Below, piece after piece: positions 40,684-47,811 of a stretch of 64,000 nucleotides of DNA. Numbering within the stretch: the stretch's first letter is position 1; every line of letters begins with the position of its first letter. The position numbers and the translations under genes are program-made. The stretch covers positions 1 through 64,000 of the forward strand of contig NZ_JBEYXW010000028.1 in the NCBI RefSeq assembly GCF_040645195.1. Direction: 5' to 3'. Source of the stretch: Prauserella_A sp040645195. Lineage in GTDB: Bacteria; Actinomycetota; Actinomycetes; Mycobacteriales; Pseudonocardiaceae. The notes under the pieces were generated by a model. That model was not told the DNA's origin, searched no databases, and worked only from the letters and a program-made list of their open reading frames with translations.

Positions 40684-41645
40684 CGATTGCTGCGGCGTTG
40701 CTCGCCGGGGCGCTCGCCGCGGGCTGGTTCGTCCCTGGCGTCCTACGACGGGTGGACCTGCGACGCCGCGACCCGTTGCCGTTGATCGTGGCGTGGCTGA
40801 TCTCCATGGTGGGTGTGGTGCTCACCGCCGCGGCAGGCGTGCTGCTGTTGCTCACACCAGGACACGGTGGCGTCGCCTCCCTGCTCACTCTCGTCGACCA
40901 GTGCTGGTCCGCAATCCAGCATGGCTCGCCGCCCCGCGCCGAAGAGCTCGCCAGCCTCCTGGGTCTGGCTCTGCTGTGCGCCTTCGCCATCAGGCTCGTT
41001 CTCGTCTCCTTCCTCGGTGCCCGGCGGCGGTCCCGCGCACGGCGGGAGCATCTGTCCCTGCTGCGGCTGGGCGCCCGAAAGGAGACGGGCCCGCCGGACA
41101 CCTGGTGGCTCGCGCACGATCGTCCGCTGGCGTTCAGCATGGCCGGTCGGCCCGGTGTGATCGTGGCGACCGAGGGCCTGACCAGGCACCTCGGCGACCG
41201 CGCGGTCACCGCGGTTCTCACGCACGAGCACGCTCATCTCGTCGGCCGGCACCACCTGCTCATCGCGACCGCGGACACCTTGCGCACGGTGCTGCCGTTC
41301 GTGCCGTTGTTCGGCCAGGCTCCGTGCGCGCTCCGCGAGTTGGCCGAACTGGCCGCCGACACCGTGGCTGCACGCCGCTGCGGGCCTGCCGCTGTGCGGA
41401 CCGCGCTGCTGAAGGTCTCCAGCCACGGTGCTCCGAGCCCGTCATTGGCCATGGCGCAGGAAGCCGTGGACCTGCGACTCGCCCGGTTGCGCTTCGAGCC
41501 CGTTACGCCGGGCAGGCTGCGCCGAGCGATCTCGTGCGGGCTCGCGGGCATGACCGCAGCTACCCTGCCTGTTGTCACGGGACTTGTCCTCCTACTGGGA
41601 GTCGCCGCGGTGATCTGTCCTCTCGTACTGCCCTGGAGGGTCTGA
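40680..41645 (+). CDS. M56-family membrane metallopeptidase (BlaR/MecR-like)
   Basis: The 321-residue protease has membrane helices at ~2-20, 35-60, 88-110 and 285-315. The zinc site is HEHAH (residues 182-186, an HExxH), and ELAADTVAARR supplies the third ligand. It lacks the extracellular penicillin-binding sensor domain of staphylococcal BlaR1, so how it senses stress is open. It overlaps blaI by 4 bases. It probably cleaves BlaI when cell-wall or other stress is felt. Confidence 0.88.
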   Translation: MTIAAALLAGALAAGWFVPGVLRRVDLRRRDPLPLIVAWLISMVGVVLTAAAGVLLLLTPGHGGVASLLTLVDQCWSAIQHGSPPRAEELASLLGLALLCAFAIRLVLVSFLGARRRSRARREHLSLLRLGARKETGPPDTWWLAHDRPLAFSMAGRPGVIVATEGLTRHLGDRAVTAVLTHEHAHLVGRHHLLIATADTLRTVLPFVPLFGQAPCALRELAELAADTVAARRCGPAAVRTALLKVSSHGAPSPSLAMAQEAVDLRLARLRFEPVTPGRLRRAISCGLAGMTAATLPVVTGLVLLLGVAAVICPLVLPWRV

Positions 41646-41773
41646 ACGCTGCTCTTCGAGCAGCTCCCGCTCGGCACTCACGACGTGTTCTCCTCATCGG
41701 CGGTCGCGCCCACATCCGTCTCCGGTGTCCGCCGTCGCCGGAGCATGAACAACATCATCCCGCCCAACAAATC

Positions 41774-41790
41774 TACTATTCGGCATAGTG
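41774..41790. promoter_or_regulatory. BlaI-type box 2 (degenerate)
   Basis: TACTATT-CGG-CATAGTG matches the core ACTA-N7-TAGT with five of seven symmetric positions. It lies in the gap after the M56 gene. Confidence 0.5.
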
Positions 41791-41902
41791 GTAACGTCCG
41801 CGCACGAATCCAGAAGACAGAACAATCCCCCGACCCTCGAGAGCCAGCGCGCGCCCCCACAAGGAACCGCCCGAGCGGCGCCCCGCTACGCGCCCGCTGA
41901 TA

Positions 41903-41919
41903 TACTATCCGTGATAGTA
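41903..41919. promoter_or_regulatory. BlaI-type box 3 (perfect dyad)
   Basis: TACTATC-CGT-GATAGTA is a perfect 7-3-7 inverted repeat. TACTAT also fits a -10 hexamer on either strand, so a repressor here would block RNA polymerase directly. Confidence 0.7.
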
Positions 41920-42087
41920 GAGCTGGCTCCACGTGGTCATGCCCGGATCGACGAAGTGAGCCACACGCGACGGTCCACATCCCGCAGGGCGTGGTCTATT
42001 TGCCCAACGAAGCGCCCGCCGGGCTGAGTTCGCGCTGCCGGCCAGGTTGCTCGTCACCAGATTGGCGTAAACCTATCGCGACGTATT

Positions 42088-42116
42088 CATACATGCGCAT
42101 ATGTTTATGTTATTCT
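42088..42116 (+). promoter_or_regulatory. Promoter region of the CDF gene with an ArsR/SmtB-like palindrome
   Basis: ATGCGCAT (42093-42100) is a perfect palindrome within an AT-rich imperfect dyad, the pattern often bound by SmtB/ArsR metal sensors. It is followed by a -10-like TATTCT (42111-42116). Metal control of the CDF exporter by the CadC-like sensor at 47449 is plausible. Confidence 0.45.
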
Positions 42117-42177
42117 GCTGGGGCGGCAAAGGTCGCTGAGATCTCCGGACGAGGCCAGGTAGCCACCCCGGAGCGAG

Positions 42178-42194
42178 TACTAGCGAAGTTCGTA
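42178..42194. promoter_or_regulatory. BlaI-type box 4
   Basis: TACTAGC-GAA-GTTCGTA has the core ACTA-N7-TCGT and lies just before the leader peptide of the CDF gene, downstream of its -10 box, where it would act as a roadblock. Confidence 0.55.
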
Positions 42195-42206
42195 GAGGAG
42201 CAATCT

Positions 42207-42254
42207 ATGGTGCACCACGCCTACTGGCCAGCTGGAACGCGGAAAGGATCATGA
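42207..42254 (+). CDS. 15-residue leader peptide coupled to the CDF gene
   Basis: GAGGAG lies 6 bases before ATG 42207. The peptide MVHHAYWPAGTRKGS ends in TGA that overlaps the CDF ATG (ATGA). The His pair might bind metal, but the sure point is translational coupling of the exporter to this short ORF. Confidence 0.5.
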   Translation: MVHHAYWPAGTRKGS

Positions 42255-43186
42255 CGATGTCCGGCGACCATGGACATGGGCACGGACTGACACCGGATCA
42301 GGCCGTCTCGGCTGGGGGGCGGTACCTGACCCGGCTGTGGATCGCGGTCGGGCTCGGCGCCGTCACGTTCGTCCTGCAGGTAAGTGTCGGTCTGCTGACA
42401 TCGTCACTGGCGCTGTTGGCTGACTCGGCACACGTTTTCACCGACGTATTCGGTGTCGCGCTCGCCGCCATCGCAATCACCGTTGCTCAACGAACCCGCA
42501 GGCGCGCGGCGCACACCTACGGCCTGTACCGGAGCGAAGTTCTCGCTGCCCTGGTCAACTCCGTCCTGCTATTCGCCGTCGCCGGCTGGGTACTCTACGA
42601 GGCGATCGGTGCTCTCCGGGAGCCATCGGAAGTGCCCGGCTTGCCGGTGATGGTCGTCGCAGCGGTGGGGCTGCTGATGAACCTGATCTCCTTCCTCCTG
42701 CTGCGCAGCGGCGCGAAAGAGAGCCTGAACATCCGCGGCGCGTATCTCGAGGTCATGGCCGACATGCTGGGCTCGTTCGGAGTACTGGCCAGCGGCGCGA
42801 TCACCCTGTTCACCGGCTGGAAATACGCTGACCCGCTCATCGGGGCCGCAATCGGGCTGTTCGTCTTACCGCGCGCGTGGCGGTTGGGCCGCAACGCGCT
42901 GCGAATCCTGTTCCAGCATGCACCCGAACGCATGGACCTGGCCGAGATGAAGTCCGCGCTGGAGGCGTTGCCCAACGTCAGTGGCGTGCACGACCTGCAC
43001 GTGTGGACGTTGACCTCAGGCATGGAGGTGGCCTCCGCCCACCTCACCACCGCTCATGACGCCGACCTCGCGGAGGTGCTCGGCACTGCACAGCGGCTGT
43101 TCGCCGAGAACTACCACATCGAGCACGCCACCCTGCAACTCGAGCCCGCTGGAGGCAAGCGAGGCTGCCATCAGCTCAACTGGTAA
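42251..43186 (+). CDS. Cation diffusion facilitator (CDF) metal exporter
   Basis: The 311-residue antiporter exports Zn2+, Cd2+, Co2+ or similar cations. It has a His-rich N-terminus (DHGHGHG), six membrane helices with the metal-site motifs SLALLADSAHVFTDVFGVAL (SxxxD-type) and LEVMADMLGSFGVLASGAI (HD replaced by MADMLG in helix V), and a cytoplasmic ferredoxin-like domain ending in HIEHATLQLE. It is preceded by a coupled leader peptide, an ArsR-like palindrome and BlaI-type boxes, so both metal and BlaI control are possible. Confidence 0.93.
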   Translation: MTMSGDHGHGHGLTPDQAVSAGGRYLTRLWIAVGLGAVTFVLQVSVGLLTSSLALLADSAHVFTDVFGVALAAIAITVAQRTRRRAAHTYGLYRSEVLAALVNSVLLFAVAGWVLYEAIGALREPSEVPGLPVMVVAAVGLLMNLISFLLLRSGAKESLNIRGAYLEVMADMLGSFGVLASGAITLFTGWKYADPLIGAAIGLFVLPRAWRLGRNALRILFQHAPERMDLAEMKSALEALPNVSGVHDLHVWTLTSGMEVASAHLTTAHDADLAEVLGTAQRLFAENYHIEHATLQLEPAGGKRGCHQLNW

Positions 43187-43447
43187 CCACACTCGTCGCC
43201 CAGTTCGGTCGCGGACTCGGCCACCACCGGGCTGGCTAACGCTTCGATCACCGCGCGTGCCAGATCGCCCAGGCACATGAGCGCGCCGCGCGTATCAAGC
43301 ACACACACCGCTGGCGTGCATCATCTCCCATGACTCTTAGTACTAAGTCAGATAGTGGACATGGGTGAGACGATCACCCTATGGTGGCTGCGGATCGGCG
43401 GGGCGGTCTCACGGTATGTCCGCAATACTTGAGGAGTAGCACTACTC
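43187..43447. promoter_or_regulatory. Regulatory gap before the NlpC/P60 gene
   Basis: No gene. It contains the palindrome CTTAGTACTAAG near 43335-43346 and box 5 overlapping its right half. Confidence 0.45.
43340..43356. promoter_or_regulatory. BlaI-type box 5
   Basis: TACTAAG-TCA-GATAGTG matches the core ACTA-N7-TAGT, 92 bases before the NlpC/P60 start. Confidence 0.5.
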
Positions 43448-44494
43448 GTGAACGCGCACCGACGCCGGCAAGCTAGGACGCTGGCCGCCGCCACGCTCGC
43501 ACTCACCGTATCGCTGACGCCCCTGCCCGCTGCCGCGCAGCCGCCCGACGACACATCGGACGACATGGAGCGCTACCAGCAATTGGGAGCCCAGGCGGCC
43601 AAGGCGGACGAGGACATGCTCCAGGCCGAGCAGGCACTGGCCGACAAGCAAGGACAGCGCGAAAAGGCCGACACCGCCCTGGCCGACGCGACGCAGGCGC
43701 TCGAGCTCGCCCAGCGGGAGGAGCTGCGGTTCCGCGACGAGGTCGACGAACTGACCTTCGCGTCGTTCCAGAACGGCCAGATCAGCCGCTGGCACGCAGT
43801 ATTGACCAGTGACTCCCGTCGCGACTTCCTCGACCGGATGTCCGCTCTGGGCGTGCTCGCGAACAACAACGAGGAGAGCCTGGTGCGGCTCAGCGAGATC
43901 ACCGACCGCGCCGACGCGGCGCAAACCGCCGCAGCAGAGGCCCAGCGCACCGCGGCAGACGCCGCCGTGGCGGCGCAACGTGCTGTCGACGAACTCGAAC
44001 GCCGCCAGGAACAGCTGGACACGCAGATCTCCGAGGTCCGGACGGCACTCGACGCACTCAGCGAGTCCGAGCAGGCGTCGCTGCAAACCGTGCAGGACCA
44101 CGGTTCGTACGCCGGCCCACCTGGGGCAGCCAACGACGCGCTCCAGGCCGCACTGTCCATGCGCGGCTCGGCCTACGAGTGGGGTGCTGAAGGCCCCGAC
44201 ACGTTCGACTGCTCAGGCCTGACCTCCTGGGCCTACGCGCAGGCCGGGGTGAGCATCCCACGGACGAGCCGACAGCAGTGGTACGCGGGACGAGCCGCCT
44301 CGCTCGACGCGCTCGTGCCCGGCGACCTGCTGTTCTTCGACGACGGCACCGGCAACCCGGACGCCATCCACCACGTCGGCATGTACGTCGGCGACGGCAA
44401 AATGGTCGACGCGCCCACCGAAGGCCAGGTCGTGGACGTACGGTCGATGGAAGGCGACGGCCACCTCCTCGGAGCACGCCGGATCGCGGGCTGA
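43448..44494 (+). CDS. Secreted NlpC/P60 (C40) peptidoglycan hydrolase with coiled coil
   Basis: The 348-residue exported endopeptidase cuts cell-wall stem peptides. It has a signal peptide (~1-30, ATLALTVSLTPLPAAA), a long Gln/Ala/Glu coiled coil (~35-215: DEDMLQAEQALADKQGQREK, LERRQEQLDTQISEV) and a C-terminal NlpC/P60 domain with Cys255 (FDCSGLTSWAYAQAG) and His308/His309 (HHVGMYVGDG). This is the RipA/RipC-like layout, where the coiled coil holds the enzyme inactive until a partner binds. GTG 43448 start. Box 5 upstream suggests BlaI control. Confidence 0.93.
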   Translation: MNAHRRRQARTLAAATLALTVSLTPLPAAAQPPDDTSDDMERYQQLGAQAAKADEDMLQAEQALADKQGQREKADTALADATQALELAQREELRFRDEVDELTFASFQNGQISRWHAVLTSDSRRDFLDRMSALGVLANNNEESLVRLSEITDRADAAQTAAAEAQRTAADAAVAAQRAVDELERRQEQLDTQISEVRTALDALSESEQASLQTVQDHGSYAGPPGAANDALQAALSMRGSAYEWGAEGPDTFDCSGLTSWAYAQAGVSIPRTSRQQWYAGRAASLDALVPGDLLFFDDGTGNPDAIHHVGMYVGDGKMVDAPTEGQVVDVRSMEGDGHLLGARRIAG

Positions 44495-44722
44495 GTCCCG
44501 CGACCAGCTGCTGAACGCACACCTCTCGATGTCCGGCTCCACGACCCTGCTGGTCGGCTGGCCGGTGTGGATGGCGGGCGTCCCGGCGCCCGCCGCCACC
44601 GGGCGCGTGATGCAACTACTGGTCGGCGTTCCAGCACGGCGCCGCCCCGCCCTCGTGCAGCGGGCACGGCACACCGGAGCACGCTGCGGTCCTTCTGGCG
44701 ACCCGCGTCCGTGTCACCGGAG

Positions 44723-44903
44723 ACGCTCCGGCTCGCCCACGAGCGGCCCCTCGCGTTCAGTGCCGGGGCTGCTGAGGGCTGATCGTCGCGACCAAAGGTC
44801 TGCCACCCGCGCAGGACGCGCTGCGGACGCTGTTCCCGTCCATCCCCCTCGTCGCCCGTGCGCCGAGCGTGCTGCGCGAGTTCGCCGTTGCGGAGCCGGC
44901 ACG
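44723..44903 (+). pseudogene. Remnant of a second M56 peptidase gene
   Basis: Residues LRLAHERPLAFS, then after a frameshift LIVATKGLPPAQDALRTLFP and VLREFA, align with LAHDRPLAFS, VIVATEGL, LRTVLPFVPL and LRELAEL of the intact M56 protease at 40680. The HExxH part is deleted. The preceding ~220 bases may hold its worn N-terminus. Confidence 0.7.
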
Positions 44904-44929
44904 GTCCGCTCGGCCCCCGCCGCTGAGCG

Positions 44930-45169
44930 TCAGTGCGGCTCGCCCCGATGCTGCCGGATCATCGTCAGCAGACCAGTCAGCCACAGCAGGACCACCGGCA
45001 CCAGCAACCAGGGCACCTTCGCGACAGCGCCGACGACGGCCGTGCCCGCCGCCAACACGAGTGGCACGACCACCCGCGGTCCGTCCTTGTTGAGCAGCGC
45101 ACCCACGAGCGCGATCCACGCAGCCATGACCGGCAGGTAGAGCACTCCCTGGGGAATGGCCGACATCAT
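44930..45169 (-). CDS. Small membrane protein with three helices
   Basis: The 79-residue protein (MMSAIPQGVLYLPVMAAWIA start) has three hydrophobic stretches, LYLPVMAAWIALVGALL, VVVPLVLAAGTAVVGAV and LLVPVVLLWLTGLLTMI. GGAGG lies 9 bases before ATG 45169, and codon bias is native. It sits just after the broken Cu-ATPase fragment on the same strand. The function is unknown. Confidence 0.55.
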   Translation of the reverse strand: MMSAIPQGVLYLPVMAAWIALVGALLNKDGPRVVVPLVLAAGTAVVGAVAKVPWLLVPVVLLWLTGLLTMIRQHRGEPH

Positions 45170-45191
45170 CAGCAACATACCTCCGAAGCTG

Positions 45192-45695
45192 CGAGATCAG
45201 TGTGTCCATGGACGACGATCCTCGCCGGGCGTTGTCGAATGCGGCGCGGTGAAACGGTTGCGCGGCCCAGCCGACCACAGGAACGGCCAGAGCGAGCAGC
45301 ACCCACTGCCAGCCGGGGAACCGCCACTGCGGCAACACCGTGAACATGACCGACAGATCAGCGACCGGCACGAACAACAGCACGGAGACGATCAGCCTGC
45401 GCCACAGCGCTCTCGCGGTGTCCTGGCCGTCGTCCTGGGTACCCGGACGGTCCGGCGCCAGGACCTCGGCCTGGTAACCCGCGTTCACCACGGCCGCAAC
45501 TAGTGCTTGGTCATCGACCTCGGCACCCGCGGAAACCCGAGCCCTTCCCGTGGCGAAGGTGACTCGCGCGTTCACCGATTCGAGCTTGTTCAGCTTCCGT
45601 TCAACTCGAGCGGAGCAGGCGGCGCAGGTCATACCGGACACCGAGAGTTCCACCTCGCGGGTCCCGGCGGCGTCGCGCACCGGCAACGGGTTCAT
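45192..45695 (-). pseudogene. Truncated copper-type P-ATPase (HMA domain plus first helices)
   Basis: The 168 residues begin MNPLPVRDAAGTREVELSVS and carry a heavy-metal-associated domain (GMTCAACSARVERKLNKLES). Two membrane helices (LIVSVLLFVPVADLSVMF, VLLALAVPVVGWAA) follow, ending in the conserved GSSSMDTLIS that leads into helix four of CopA-type pumps. The rest (phosphorylation and ATP domains) is gone. It might still act as a membrane-anchored metal-binding protein. Box 6 lies upstream. Confidence 0.75.
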
Positions 45696-45738
45696 CGATG
45701 CGGCACCTCTGGCATGGGACAACGGTCGAGACGATGAC

Positions 45739-45755
45739 AACTACGACAGATAGTA
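45739..45755. promoter_or_regulatory. BlaI-type box 6
   Basis: AACTACG-ACA-GATAGTA; on the minus strand this reads TACTATC-TGT-CGTAGTT, with TACTAT placed as a -10 hexamer 44 bases before the truncated Cu-ATPase start. Confidence 0.55.
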
Positions 45756-45914
45756 ACAACTAAGTTCGATCGTAGAAGCTCAGGTTGAGATCCGGCGTGC
45801 ACTCCGGTCTGCGCATCGATCACCTCCACCTGTTCTGCTTCCCGGACGTCCGGACACCCCTGTCCTCCCACATCGCCGGGACTGCGGTGCGCGCCGAGTG
45901 GCAGTGGCCGCCGG

Positions 45915-46568
45915 TCAGCCGAGCAGGCTCGACCAGTACCACCAGAACGCCTGGCCGACCAGGGCGAACAGAACCAGGTACCAACTGGTGAGCACCGCGC
46001 CGTGATACCTGACCAACCACCGCCCTACCGGGCGCAGCGAAACCGGAAGCGGCAAGTGGCCGGCGGCCAGGTTATAGAGCGTGGTGTACCAGAAGATCGG
46101 CAGCATCACGGCCCACACGACCAGGCAATAAGGACAGAGCGCGCCGATCTCGTACACGCTTTGCACAAAGAGCCAGTGCACGAATCCGACACCGAAGAGC
46201 GTCCCGGCCTGCAGACCGAGCCAGAACCACCTCGGCAGGCGGACACCGGTCAGCAGCAGTACCCCGATCGTTGCCACCACAGGAAAAGCCACCACGCCGA
46301 TGATCGGATTGGGGAACCCGAAGGCCTCCGCCTGCGGCGTCGACATCACCGATCCGCAGGACAGGACCGGGTTGATGCTGCACACGGGGACGTAGTCCGG
46401 GTCAGCCAGTGAGTTGATCTTCTCGATCAGCAGCGCCACCGCGGCGAGCGCTCCCACCACGCCACCGAGCGTGAGAACGTACGCCGTCGCCCTGCGCAGG
46501 AACGTGGAGAGCTCCGGCGCCACCGGTCCCGGCCGCTCACTCACGGTGTCCGGCACGGTGGCGCTCAC
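45915..46568 (-). CDS. VKOR-family integral membrane protein
   Basis: The 217-residue VKOR homologue re-oxidises DsbA-type thiol oxidants using quinone. It has about five membrane helices, the paired cysteines CSINPVLSC in the first loop and the CPYC active site in helix four. The GTG start overlaps the DsbA stop by 4 bases (GTGA), so the pair forms one disulphide-making unit. VKOR replaces DsbB in actinobacteria. Confidence 0.92.
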   Translation of the reverse strand: MSATVPDTVSERPGPVAPELSTFLRRATAYVLTLGGVVGALAAVALLIEKINSLADPDYVPVCSINPVLSCGSVMSTPQAEAFGFPNPIIGVVAFPVVATIGVLLLTGVRLPRWFWLGLQAGTLFGVGFVHWLFVQSVYEIGALCPYCLVVWAVMLPIFWYTTLYNLAAGHLPLPVSLRPVGRWLVRYHGAVLTSWYLVLFALVGQAFWWYWSSLLG

Positions 46569-47224
46569 CGGGCCAGCGCCGACTCGACCGCGGACCGCAG
46601 ATCGCCCAGCGAACCCGGCGAGATCTGCTCGCCGTTCAGGAAGAAGGTCGGCGTGCCCTGCACCCCGGCGGCCATTCCATCGGCCTGTTCCCGGCGGACC
46701 CGTTCCGCGACCGCGTCGCTGTCCAGGTCGGCGCGGAACCGTTCGACATCGAGCCCCAACTCGCGCGCGTAACGAAGGAAGACCTCGTGCTGCGGCGACT
46801 CGCGGTGACCCCACTCGGCCTGCCCTTCGAACAGGGCCATGTACATCCCCTCGAAGGAGTCCTGTTCGGCGGCCGCCTGCGCGGCGCGCGCCGCCAACTC
46901 GGCGTTCGGGTGACTGGGAACCGGGAAGTACCGCACCACGTAGGTGATCCGGCCCGCGTACTCCTTACGAAGCTGCTCCACCGCAGGATAGGCGGCGCCG
47001 CACGCCTCACACTCGAAGTCGAGGAACTCGACGAGGGTCACCTTGCCGTCCGGCGCGGTCGACAACCGGTGGCTGTCTGGGCGCACAAGCACCTCACCGA
47101 GCTCGTTTCGCGGCCCGGCCTCCGTGGGCGGCGCGCTGTCCGGTTTGGACACCACGAGCAACACGGCGACCGCCACTGTGGCTACCGCCACCAGGACGAT
47201 CGTGACCTTGAGATTGCGTGTCAT
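46565..47224 (-). CDS. DsbA-like thiol:disulphide oxidoreductase, membrane-anchored
   Basis: The 219-residue protein has an N-terminal membrane anchor (VTIVLVAVATVAVAVLLVVS), a thioredoxin fold with CEAC active site (FLDFECEACGAAYP) and the cis-Pro loop GVQGTPTFFLNGEQI. It makes disulphides in exported proteins such as NlpC/M23 enzymes or Cys-rich peptides. I chose ATG 47224 with GAGGAAG upstream. It is operonic with VKOR. Confidence 0.93.
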   Translation of the reverse strand: MTRNLKVTIVLVAVATVAVAVLLVVSKPDSAPPTEAGPRNELGEVLVRPDSHRLSTAPDGKVTLVEFLDFECEACGAAYPAVEQLRKEYAGRITYVVRYFPVPSHPNAELAARAAQAAAEQDSFEGMYMALFEGQAEWGHRESPQHEVFLRYARELGLDVERFRADLDSDAVAERVRREQADGMAAGVQGTPTFFLNGEQISPGSLGDLRSAVESALAR

Positions 47225-47422
47225 ACGGTGCTTCCTCGTGTCATTCAGTCGGTCCACGAAAAGGGACGATCTCAGCAAATGCGGCAAACAACGCGCCCGT
47301 CCCGGACTGTACAAGAGCGGGACCGGCGCACACCTGACCGACCGGCCGCCCCCGGCTGCGCCGAGCAGCCACGAAGCCATCGACGGCGTGACGTAGCGCA
47401 GACTATCCAAAGTTGTCCAAAC

Positions 47423-47445
47423 ATATCAACGTGCGTTAGATTGAT
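47423..47445. promoter_or_regulatory. Likely CadC operator
   Basis: ATATCAACGTGCGTTAGATTG, 4 bases before the cadC start, forms an imperfect dyad (ATC-ACG...CGT-GAT). The position suits autorepression. Confidence 0.4.
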
Positions 47446-47448
47446 GGC

Positions 47449-47811
47449 ATGAGTGCCGACCATTGCGATCTGCTGTGTATCGACTTCGACCACGCCGAGA
47501 GCCTGCGCAGGGCACTCCCTGAACCCGGCGCGCTGCAGGTCAGGGCGGATCGACTGAAGGCGTTGGGCGACCCGACACGGCTGCGGATCGCACATGCTCT
47601 ACACGCGGGCGAGGAGCTGTGCGTCTGCGACCTCGCCTGGATCGTCGGCTCGTCGCAGGGATTGGTGTCACACCACCTGCGGCAGCTCCGCTCGGCAGGG
47701 CTGGTCGCATCGCGCCGCGACGGCAAGCTGGTGATGTACCGGCTCACGTCGCACGCCCACCTGCTCCTGGACGTCGTCGGCGCACCCCAGGTTGAGGTTG
47801 ATCCGGCATGA
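47449..47811 (+). CDS. cadC: CadC/SmtB-like metal-sensing ArsR repressor
   Basis: The 120-residue winged-helix repressor matches CadC point by point: N-terminal HCDLLCID (CadC has CEIFCYD), the ELCVCDLAWIVG metal helix, the SHHLRQLRSAGLV recognition helix and the GKLVMYRL wing. The four Cys form the Cd/Pb/Zn site of CadC. It overlaps cadA by 4 bases (ATGA). Metal binding should release the cadC-cadA operator. Confidence 0.92.
   Translation: MSADHCDLLCIDFDHAESLRRALPEPGALQVRADRLKALGDPTRLRIAHALHAGEELCVCDLAWIVGSSQGLVSHHLRQLRSAGLVASRRDGKLVMYRLTSHAHLLLDVVGAPQVEVDPA

Larger units (their letters stand above)
41646..42206. other. 560-bp regulatory region upstream of the CDF gene
   Basis: No confident gene. 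It holds three BlaI-type boxes and an ArsR/SmtB-like palindrome with a -10 box. On the minus strand 41678-41755 could encode a 26-residue peptide starting MMLFMLRRRRTPETD with GGGCGGG upstream; this may be the remnant of a membrane protein. Confidence 0.5.

Noticed and set aside
40318..41645. Classical beta-lactamase resistance operon
   Set aside because: blaI and an M56 gene are present, but no beta-lactamase or penicillin-binding sensor domain is found nearby.
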